A stretch of 47,562 nucleotides of DNA from positions 1 through 47,562 of IMG/VR virus record IMGVR_UViG_3300042320_001198. One strand, given 5' to 3'. This DNA comes from a virus. This document shows, piece after piece, positions 14,154 through 22,700 of the stretch. Made by a program: the position numbers and the translations under genes. How positions within the stretch are numbered: the stretch's first letter is position 1; the number at the start of each line of letters is the position of its first letter. The notes under the pieces are model-generated. The model was not told where the DNA came from and made no database searches. It saw only the letters and a program-made list of their open reading frames with translations.

Positions 14154-17100
14154 TTAGGGAATTTGACGGCCAAAGCCGATAGCGGTGTAACTAAATTGCC
14201 GCGCCACTGCGACGGCAGCGCTGTTTCTAAATGTAATGCTAAACCCGGCTCTGGTGATGCTTGCCGGGTCCAGAACCCAGTAATCCCCTGCCGCGAGGTT
14301 GTAGCCGGTAATCCCAATATTTGGCGGTTCATAAAACGCTTCGGCAAACGTCACTGTCAACGCCGCCGCAGTGGTCAGCAGCGTGCCTGATTGCTCGATT
14401 CGCTGTTGCAGCTCCATAACTGCCCCCAGCTCGTCAATGATGATGTTGCACGCCGGGTCGCTGCTGGTTGCGTAAGCCTTGAACTGGAAGGCCCGGCCCC
14501 TCACAATTCCATTAGCCAACCCGCTCCACTCGCTCCACTGGGGGGCGGTGTTCGGGTCATGCGGCGTTGAGCGCACCAGCAGCGCTGCATCCACATCTCC
14601 ACCGGATGGGCCCGACCATGACGACCAGCCGCCGACCAGGCCATGGCGAGCGCTAACCAGATTCAGCTGATTGAGCGGTCGAGTAACAAAGCGCCGTTGG
14701 ATGTTTACATCAAATACTCCGCCCATGTCATAGGTTGAGCCGAACTCATATTCTCCCCTGGCAGCAACCGGCTGAGTCAGGGAAGAGTCGCTTGAGCCGA
14801 TAGACGCCACTGCAGCAACGCTGGCATACGAACTGAACAGAACACCACTCCCCAGCACCAAAGCATCAAAAGCAGGGCTATATAGCATTTCAATAGCGTT
14901 GCCATTGAACGGCGGCGATTCCTGATCCTCGGCGTATGTTTTCACCAGCAGCCTGGCCTGAGGCTGCGGCAGGTCGGCAACTACATAGGCGGTTCCAGCG
15001 GATTGGCGTCCGCCATCATCTTCAAAGCGCAGCAGATAGCTACCCTCCAGCAACGGCACACGCGCTTGCACCTGGCCACCATTGGCCGTTGCAATGCCAA
15101 TGGCCTCGCCCCATGCCGGGGTGTCGAGCCTGGGGCTGTGGCGGATCAGGACCTGCCCGCTCAACTTCACATCCAGGTCGAGAGCCTGATCCCAGGATAG
15201 GAGAGCAGTATCCGAGTCGACCGGCACTAGCGAGACGCCTGTTACATCAGTAGGTGGCGCTGTTTTGCCGTACGCGATAAACCGGAGCGCAGACGATTTG
15301 CCAGCCAGTAATCCGCGCAATCCCACGACCGTGATCTCGTAGGTGCCGGTCGCTGAATCTAATATCTCGCATGCAGGCGCTAGCGTGGTCTGCCTTTGCC
15401 AGTTGCCACCATTCAACCGCCACTGCACACGATAGCCGCTGGCGTCGGCGACAGATGTCCAGCTAAGCTGAATTTTAGCTGCTGCTCTGCCCTGCAATTC
15501 GTAGATCACTTCTATGCCGGTCAGGTTTCCCGGAGCGGCGGGACGTATATTCAGGTCAGTAATATCGCGCGGTTCTAGCGCCCATCCGTATTCAATATTA
15601 TTGAATACGGATGGGTCGTGGGCCATGGCGCCGATCTCATAATCCACGCCATTTGTTTCGCTAACGCCCAGCACCCGCCAGAGCGATTCTCTGACGGCAG
15701 TGGTCTCGAATTGCCAGATGCCATTCGGCATCGGTGCAGACGAAAACCCCGGCGACACTGTGAACACATTGCCAGCAATGCCGGTGACCGGCCGGGTCTG
15801 GGCCGTGCTGTCGTTGAGCTGCACGGACAGGGTGGGGCTGTTGGTGGCCGTCAGGCCCGCGGCGCTGTCGACAGTGATGGAGGTGGTAGTGGCCGCAGCG
15901 ATCCGCCCCCCTCGGCGGCTGCCTGCGCGTACTGGATCGGCGATGCCGATCACCTGCCCTGGCCTGGCAATGGAGCCGATCGCCAGGCCTGTTGTCGCCC
16001 CCACCAGCTCCTTTTCTTCCCATTCAGTGTGCAGCAGCCATTTGCCCCAGCGGGCTGCCTGGCCCCTGCTGGTGCAGCCGACCGCCTCGGTCTCGGCTTT
16101 GACTACTCCATATTTAATAATGGCATCCCTGCGCTCTACAAGCTCGTAGTCGTAGTCTTGGATGTCATTATTAAAGAATTTTACCACTGCAATAGTAGGC
16201 CGCTTACGTAAGCGGCTGCCTGAGTATTTGAAGCCCTCCGGTGACACGTTGGATGTGTTCAGCCTGAACGACACGTCTGCCGGCCTGTCCTGAGCAATAG
16301 TCATTGCGCTTTCCGACAAGTAGGGCATCGCTCGCATAATCGAGCAAAAATCTTGAATTAGTTTATAGGCGTCGGCGGGCTGATCAATAACCATATTGAC
16401 AGCAAACCTAGGCTCCCAGCCACCAAAGCCATCAGGAATCAATTGAGCGCTATATTGGCTAGCGGCAAAAAAAGCCCACCTATCTAGCTGGCTGGCGTCT
16501 ATGTGATCGCCAAAGCCATAGGGCTGCGTCAGTAGATCCCAGAGGCACCAGGCTGGATCTGTCGTCCACTGCGCCGCGCCAAAAGTTCCGTCCCATACGC
16601 CGCTATAGATCAAGCGCCCGTTGCTCGGATCAACTGCTGCGTTGCTGGGAATTTTTACCTCTAGGCCGTAAACGTCAAAGCTGCAAGTTGGAATACTATT
16701 GAACTGCTCAGCGCTTAGCCTGATTCCAGCGTGCGCAAAACCTGGATACGCTAGCTTAGCGTAGGTAATAGGGCTGTAGGTACTCCATACAAGTTGATTA
16801 AATAGATTGTTGCTGTTGCTGTCTGGGGTGACGCGCGACACCCGAATATCCACGGGGAACGCGCCAGTAATGGCGACCTGCACTTGCCGCTGATAGCCTT
16901 GCCTGGTGCGACCGCTGATCACATCGTCTACCACAGTAGTATAACCACCGCCGTTATACTGAATAGCAACGCGATAGTTTATGCTTGTCGTTAGGATGTC
17001 GTTTTTGTCTGTGTATTCTTCCAGTCGCGGCACGGTAATGGTTAGCCGCACGGCGTTAGCGGTAGCGTCCGTGACCGTTCTGGTAATCGGCGTAGATTGA

Positions 17101-17435
17101 GCGACCGCTACGCCAACCGAGAAGGGCCCAGCCGCTACAGCATCAAAGCCGGGGATGTAGCCTTGGTCTTGCGCACCGTCGCGAAATGTGACAGCAACGT
17201 TTTCAAAATTAAAGCTACCGTCTGGATTTTGCAGCGGTGTTTTGTTGAAGTAAATAGACTGAAGGCCATTGACTAGCCCCTTGATTTTGCCGGCGCCTAA
17301 TATGTGAAGCGTCTTTGCATAGCTGTCAGAGAACAGGCTTTCAGTATCTTGGCGGGGTACGTACTGTTGTGGCTGAGCTGTTGCACCGCCGCCCTTGCCA
17401 CCGCCGCCGCCGCCGCTACCGCCGCTAATGATCAT
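14154..17435 (-). CDS. Tail tip / host-specificity protein (lambda J-like)
   Basis: 1093 aa. The Gly-rich N-terminus (ISGGSGGGGGGKGGG) and the following DTESLFSDSYAKTLHILGAGKIKGLVNGLQSIYFNKTPLQNPDGSFNFENV are typical of the gpJ family. The central DPAWCLWDLLTQPYGFGDHID segment matches the tail-tip core. Fibronectin-type-III-like repeats follow (for example PTDVTGVSLVPVDSDTALLSWDQ). It forms the central tip and contacts the host. It starts four bases inside the I gene and precedes the tailspike, as in lambda order. Confidence 0.92.
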   Translation of the reverse strand: MIISGGSGGGGGGKGGGATAQPQQYVPRQDTESLFSDSYAKTLHILGAGKIKGLVNGLQSIYFNKTPLQNPDGSFNFENVAVTFRDGAQDQGYIPGFDAVAAGPFSVGVAVAQSTPITRTVTDATANAVRLTITVPRLEEYTDKNDILTTSINYRVAIQYNGGGYTTVVDDVISGRTRQGYQRQVQVAITGAFPVDIRVSRVTPDSNSNNLFNQLVWSTYSPITYAKLAYPGFAHAGIRLSAEQFNSIPTCSFDVYGLEVKIPSNAAVDPSNGRLIYSGVWDGTFGAAQWTTDPAWCLWDLLTQPYGFGDHIDASQLDRWAFFAASQYSAQLIPDGFGGWEPRFAVNMVIDQPADAYKLIQDFCSIMRAMPYLSESAMTIAQDRPADVSFRLNTSNVSPEGFKYSGSRLRKRPTIAVVKFFNNDIQDYDYELVERRDAIIKYGVVKAETEAVGCTSRGQAARWGKWLLHTEWEEKELVGATTGLAIGSIARPGQVIGIADPVRAGSRRGGRIAAATTTSITVDSAAGLTATNSPTLSVQLNDSTAQTRPVTGIAGNVFTVSPGFSSAPMPNGIWQFETTAVRESLWRVLGVSETNGVDYEIGAMAHDPSVFNNIEYGWALEPRDITDLNIRPAAPGNLTGIEVIYELQGRAAAKIQLSWTSVADASGYRVQWRLNGGNWQRQTTLAPACEILDSATGTYEITVVGLRGLLAGKSSALRFIAYGKTAPPTDVTGVSLVPVDSDTALLSWDQALDLDVKLSGQVLIRHSPRLDTPAWGEAIGIATANGGQVQARVPLLEGSYLLRFEDDGGRQSAGTAYVVADLPQPQARLLVKTYAEDQESPPFNGNAIEMLYSPAFDALVLGSGVLFSSYASVAAVASIGSSDSSLTQPVAARGEYEFGSTYDMGGVFDVNIQRRFVTRPLNQLNLVSARHGLVGGWSSWSGPSGGDVDAALLVRSTPHDPNTAPQWSEWSGLANGIVRGRAFQFKAYATSSDPACNIIIDELGAVMELQQRIEQSGTLLTTAAALTVTFAEAFYEPPNIGITGYNLAAGDYWVLDPASITRAGFSITFRNSAAVAVARQFSYTAIGFGRQIP

Positions 17436-18034
17436 CCCAGAACCTGCACTACGTCAATTTCTTGGCTTACTATGTTAGAGCCAACTACGCGGCGCCCGTA
17501 TATCAGCGCTGCCGATAATCCGAGGCGAGTATTATTCTGGATCCCCGAGAAGCTGTAGGTTTTGCGGGGGTCCTTCGCTTCGTCTGTCTGCCCCTGGTTG
17601 CCACCTGCATCAAATCTGGGCACCGGCGTCAGCAGCTGGGCAACGCCGCCTAGGGCCAGGCTTGCGCCAAGTCCCGTTGTATAAGCAAAGAGCCCGATGT
17701 TTTTAGCAAATGCAGCGCCCAAAAAGCCAGCTCCGCTTGCAAACGACAGCGCAATCAACGCCACTCCCGCAATAATTCTCCCCACGGCCCCAGCCCCGCC
17801 GATCACCGGTACGATGCTGATCTCCTGAGCCCCTGCGGGTTCCTGTAGCTCATCCTCGCCAATCGCCCTGGGGCCCACCTTCACCCGGTAGCGCTGGTCG
17901 TTCATGTGCCCCTCTATCTGGGGGAAATTGGCATGTAAAAACCTCATCGCCTCCGCAGCGCTAGCCACCTCCGCCCGGAACACCCGGCGGCCCAGGAACT
18001 TTGCCAGCTTGCCGTAGACGCGAATCGTTCTCAT
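17432..18034 (-). CDS. Tail assembly protein (lambda I-like)
   Basis: 200 aa. The N-terminal ubiquitin-like part is MRTIRVYGKLAKFLGRRVFRAEV...AMRFLHANFPQIEGHM; it continues to EISIVPVIGGAG and a long hydrophobic region (GRIIAGVALIALSFASGAGFLGAAFA...GLGASLALGGVAQLLTPVPRF), the usual gpI plan. Needed for tail-tip assembly. It overlaps both the K and J genes by four bases, so the K-I-J set is translationally coupled. Confidence 0.9.
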   Translation of the reverse strand: MRTIRVYGKLAKFLGRRVFRAEVASAAEAMRFLHANFPQIEGHMNDQRYRVKVGPRAIGEDELQEPAGAQEISIVPVIGGAGAVGRIIAGVALIALSFASGAGFLGAAFAKNIGLFAYTTGLGASLALGGVAQLLTPVPRFDAGGNQGQTDEAKDPRKTYSFSGIQNNTRLGLSAALIYGRRVVGSNIVSQEIDVVQVLG

Positions 18035-18762
18035 GGCCTCAGTCTACCGATCCAGCCGGTGGCTTTCTGCAGATAGTCGCCGTAGAGATCCCGACTCGAC
18101 AGCCGCCCCCGCAGGTGATGGAGCACCTGCTGCTCGCCCAGGTAGATGCCGATGTGGTTGAGCTGCGTGTTGCGGATGGCCATGAATATCGCATCGCCTT
18201 CCTGCAGGTCGGCGAACTCAACCCGCTCGAAGCCGGCGGCAGCCCAGTTCTGAGCGAACAGCGGCGCCGCCTCGAACTCGGCAGGCGTAGTTGGTCGATC
18301 GAAATCAGGCAGCTCGATGCCGCGCTCCTGTCGATACCAGTCGCGAGCCAGAGTCCAGCAGTCGTGAACGCCCCAGATCCACAGGCGCCCGATCAGCGGC
18401 GCCCTAAACCCACAGGGCTCGCACTGGGCCCACTCCGCAGTCTTGGGATTGACGATCAGCCAAGGCAGGCCAGATTTCTCGCACGCGGCGCGGTCGTCGT
18501 CGTGGGGCCCAGGTGGCGTGCACGGGTGCGAATGGAACACGGCCACTACCTCGCCAGCATCCTCAGCTGCCTGGTAATCGTCCGGGTCGAGGATGAACAT
18601 CAGACCCGGGTCGTCGCCGTCAGCGCCCTCGGCGGCATTTCGGCAGGGCCGGTAGCGTTGCCTGCCCTTCACGATCACCACCAGCCCGCAGGCCTCGCGG
18701 GGGTCATCCTGCTGGGCGTGGGCCAAAGCTGCGGATTTGATTGCGTCGTCGATGTAGATCAT
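18031..18762 (-). CDS. Tail assembly peptidase (lambda K-like, JAMM + NlpC/P60)
   Basis: 243 aa with two domains. A JAMM/MPN domain has Glu23 (REACGLVV), the HSHP motif at 77-80 and downstream Asp residues (HDDDR, 87-91). An NlpC/P60 domain has Cys135 in GVHDCWTLARDWY, His203 in LNHIGIYLGE and HHLRGRLSSRD near 215-224. In lambda gpK the two activities assist tail-tip maturation and cell-wall passage. All catalytic residues appear present. Overlaps L and I by four bases. Confidence 0.92.
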   Translation of the reverse strand: MIYIDDAIKSAALAHAQQDDPREACGLVVIVKGRQRYRPCRNAAEGADGDDPGLMFILDPDDYQAAEDAGEVVAVFHSHPCTPPGPHDDDRAACEKSGLPWLIVNPKTAEWAQCEPCGFRAPLIGRLWIWGVHDCWTLARDWYRQERGIELPDFDRPTTPAEFEAAPLFAQNWAAAGFERVEFADLQEGDAIFMAIRNTQLNHIGIYLGEQQVLHHLRGRLSSRDLYGDYLQKATGWIGRLRP

Positions 18763-19451
18763 GCGTAGCTAGTGCCAGCGCCAGGGAATCCGCCAAACGG
18801 TAGCTGGTTGTTGGCGCCCCAGTTGTTCTTACAATCCGATAGGCGCTTCCCGCAGTTAGGTGCAAACTGGCATTGAGTCGTGCTGGTCCACTGGCATAGC
18901 GTAACCATCTGGAACCGTGGTGCACGCACCGTGGAAAGGTCAAATGTGGCGCACAGCTCAAACTCAACTACCTCCCTGGTCTCCGCCTTTTTTTGATCTA
19001 CCCAGTACACCTGTCTGGGATACTCGTAGGTGGGATCTGGTGTGCCCCAGGGGTTGACATTGCCTGGGAAGTTCACTGCATCGAGATGCCTGGCGTGGAC
19101 CCGCAGGCGGCTGACCTGCGCCCCCTCTAGCCCGTTGGGCAGGCTGAGCAGTAGGCCGCTGATCAGGCCACCCGCAAACGGGTTATTGATGGTCAGCGGA
19201 ATATTGGCGACCCGTAGCGTGGGGCGCGGCAGTGATCCGGTGCCGGTCAGGGCAAACCCCTCAGCCTCTATAGGCAGCGCTTCGTAGGTGTTGCCGGCCC
19301 ACACTACGTCGCCGGTCTGTTTCGCGTTGATGCCGGCATGAAATCGATAGACCTGATTGACGCCGTGAATAGCCGCAAACAGCTGCAGCTCAAATAGCTC
19401 AATCAGAGCGGATGGGGCCGGGAGTTGCGCCTCGGCAAAGGGGATTGGCAT
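18759..19451 (-). CDS. Minor tail protein (lambda L-like)
   Basis: 230 aa. The C-terminal part keeps the four-cysteine pattern of gpL (Cys186, Cys194, Cys200, Cys207 within CQWTSTTQC...NCGKRLSDCKN), which in lambda holds an iron-sulfur cluster. The N-terminal half has the expected SALIELFELQL and YEALPIEAEGFALTGTGSLPRPTLRVAN segments. Tail-tip component. One base overlaps with M and four with K. Confidence 0.9.
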   Translation of the reverse strand: MPIPFAEAQLPAPSALIELFELQLFAAIHGVNQVYRFHAGINAKQTGDVVWAGNTYEALPIEAEGFALTGTGSLPRPTLRVANIPLTINNPFAGGLISGLLLSLPNGLEGAQVSRLRVHARHLDAVNFPGNVNPWGTPDPTYEYPRQVYWVDQKKAETREVVEFELCATFDLSTVRAPRFQMVTLCQWTSTTQCQFAPNCGKRLSDCKNNWGANNQLPFGGFPGAGTSYA

Positions 19452-19786
19452 TATAATTCAAACACCTGGATAAAGGTGGCCGTGATTTGATTGTTATTAA
19501 AATTGCTGTAGGTTACTTTCCATTCTGGGCATATGAATTTGCCAGCGCTGCCCCATGGCGGTGTCCAGCCAAATGACTCAGCGCCGCCCCTGGCGTCTAG
19601 AAATGCTTCAATCTGATCGCGCTCGGTGTTGCTGCGATTTTTGAATTGCAATGGATAAATTTTAGGGTTTGCATTAAGCCCCATTTTGATCCGCTGGCTA
19701 TAGCCATCTCCAAATTTGTGTTCGTAGACAGCTGGCTTGCTTTCCTTGGGAAGATCAAAATCTGGTGTCCAGGTGAAGGTAGCCAT
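19451..19786 (-). CDS. Minor tail protein (lambda M-like)
   Basis: 111 aa. FTWTPDFDLPKESKPAVYEHKFGDGYSQRIKMGLNANPKIYPLQFKNRS is the hallmark of the phage minor tail M family, and the end (WKVTYSNFNNNQITATFIQVFEL) also fits. It lies between the tape measure and L and shares one base with each. Part of the tail tip. Confidence 0.92.
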   Translation of the reverse strand: MATFTWTPDFDLPKESKPAVYEHKFGDGYSQRIKMGLNANPKIYPLQFKNRSNTERDQIEAFLDARGGAESFGWTPPWGSAGKFICPEWKVTYSNFNNNQITATFIQVFEL

Positions 19787-22700
19787 TAGCGGTTCAGGAG
19801 GCCTCCTCGCTCCATGTGCCGCTGCAATTGCCGATCGACCATGGGCCCCACCATCGGCACCAACATGCGAGCCAGATCGTTACCCAGGGTTTTAGCGTCG
19901 CCGGAGCCGTCGCTGTTGCTGGTCACGTTGCCGTTGGGGTGGACGTGAACCGCAATATTCACCTGGGTCGACCTGGTGGCGCCGCTATCGCCCTGCGCGT
20001 GGTCCACCACAGTCTCCTGCGGGTGGAGCATGGCCATGAAGCCGCCGCGGCCATCTAGTCCGCCAGATCTGGCGCCATTGCCGGTGAAGCCGCCGCCGGC
20101 AAACCTAGGCAAATTGGTCATCCCTGCCGGCGGCAGCGCCCAATTGCCCACGCTGCCAATGCCAGGGCTAAACGCTGGCGCCTGGGGAAAGCCCGTGCTC
20201 AGTCCATAGTTCCCTGTGAATGATTGCGACATTGTCGGCATTGCAGCCGACGGTGACAGGAACCCCAGCACCTGCATAATGCTTTTTAGAACAAACTGCC
20301 GCACAATCATGCGGCTGGTATCTTCTAATACGCTGGCTGCAAACGCACGAAAATTGCCGCTGCCAGTTGTGGCCAGGCTTACTAGGCTATTCTCCAACCC
20401 GCCCATGCTGTTGACGGTTAGAGACGCAATTGCATCGCGCACATTGCCAATCGATTCGCCATATTGCTTCATCCCCTGCGATAAGCCAGCGCCAGCGGAA
20501 TCGCGAGATTGATATTCCCTGATCGCATCGCCCATGGCGAACACATTTTCCAGACGCTGTCGATCGAGGTCGAGCTGCTCTGCGGTGATCCGTTTGAGAT
20601 CCTCGCGATAGGTAAGCTCCGCCCGGCCGGACTCGGCAGCCTGAGCCGCGTTATACGCCGCCTGGGCGTCTGGGTTGCCGTTGACACCCTTGAGTAGCTC
20701 GGCATAGCGCCGCGCCCGCTCTGCCCGCTCCGCCTCGAACTCAGCCAGGGCCTTCGCGGCGGGGCCCGTGGCCTCGGCAATCCTCAGCAGCCCCTGGTTA
20801 GTGGCCAGCAGCTCGCGGGCGCTGGCCAGCTGATCGGCTCGGGTTTTCTGCAGCGCCGCGGCTTCCTCGGCGCCCTGCACCTGATTAGCGCCGGCTTGGG
20901 CCAGGTCGTAGCCCACATTCTCCATGCTGCCGCCGAAAAACATGCGCAACACCTGCTGACGGTGCGGGCCCATGCGGGCCACTCCGCTGGTGGGGGTGAC
21001 GCCATTGCCGTCCGTGCGGGTCAGGCTGGCCGTGGGGTTGCCCCCCAGCACCGTGCGGTAGAGCGTCAGCAGGTCGGCGCCCTGGGTGGACATTCCTCGG
21101 CCCTTGAATCGATCCTGGAAAAACTTCACCACAGGCCCCTGAACCTGTTCCTCGAACGATTGGCCAGCATGGGCGCCGTATTTCTTGCGTTCTGGGCCGC
21201 CCATTTGAATCAGGCCTAGATAGTTATTGTCAGAGCCGCCCCACTTGCCTGGGTTAAATGTGCCGCCAGTCTCAAACGAAATAATCGTTGCCAAATCAAG
21301 CGGCGATACGCCTAGCTTGCCGGCGGCGCTGATCAGGGCGCGGGCTTTGCTGCTGGGCTGGAAGCTGGTGCTGGTGCCTGGGCCGCCGCCGCCGCCGACG
21401 CCGCCTGGGCCGCCGCCTGGGCCGCTGCCTGCGCCGCTGCCTGCGCCGCTGCCAACAGTCTTCTCCACCAGCGCACGCATGGCGGGGTCGTCAGGCTTGG
21501 TCCCCGCGTACATGCGATTGCCGCGAATGCCGCCGCCCTGCTGTTGGCGCGTGACAAAGTCAGCCCAGTTGGGATCAACCTGGCCCCCCTTGACGCTAGG
21601 CATGGTCGGCTTAAGCAATGCGCCAGTATTAGGGTCGAACTGCCCCGCAACACCTGCAACGCTATAAGGGCTAAGGTATGTAAACCCTTTAGTGATTATT
21701 GGCGAGCCGGGCTTATATGGTACGCCTTTGGGTTCAGCTGGCTTGTCAAGCATGCTGCCTACGTCCGTAAGCCTGCGCCATTGCTGATCGGCCTGTATTA
21801 TCTTGGTCATTAGCTCAAGCGTCTTGACCAGCGCCGGCAGGTAAGCTCTACCTGCATTAGCTGAAAAATCTTTCCATGCATTACTAAATTGCTTAACAGG
21901 ATCAACGGCTTGCTTTGCTGCCTTAGCTGCCTGCCCCGTCAATGTGTCCATATTTTGCAGCGACTTGTTATATCCCTTAAGCCCGTCATTAGTCAATGAT
22001 ACAACGGCCTTAAATCCGTCAATGTCCGAGAAAAGCACGCCAAGAGCTGACGCGCTACCTTTGGTTTTTACCATTACGTCCTGCAGGAAGCCGCCTAATC
22101 CCTTGGCCTGCAAGCCAGCAACGCTAAACTCTATGCCTAGCGCCGCCGCAAGCTTTTTCGCTTCTTCGGTTGGTTTGATGATGCTTTTGATTGTTTGGTT
22201 CAGGCCACTCATTGTGGTCTCAACCGGTGCGCCCTTGGCTGTCAGCGCCGAGATGGCGGCATTCATCTCCTCAACCGACAGGCCCGCCACCGCAAATGAT
22301 GGCGCCAGCCGACCAATAGATTGCGCGTACTGATCAACTACAATTTTGCCATCATTCTGAGTTTGCACCATTTGATCAACAACCTTTGCAGCTTTATCAG
22401 CGGAAAGGTTGAATGAGTTCATAATGGACGTTGCGCCATCCGCAACGGTTTTAATATCTGAAAAACCGCCAGTGGCGCCTAGTGTCGATGCCTTAAGAAT
22501 TTTGATAACGTCGTCGGTTTTGCTAAAGCCAGAGCTAAGGATTTCATAGGCTGCGGCGCCTGCTTCTGCGCTATTCGATAGATTCCCCTGCGCTACAGTT
22601 AGCTCCCTGATTTTTGCCATCAGGGCGTCTGAGTCTGCGGTTAGCGTCCGCACCCGCCGCAGGCTGGCGTATTCGTCCAGCGCCGATCTCGTGCTGCTGG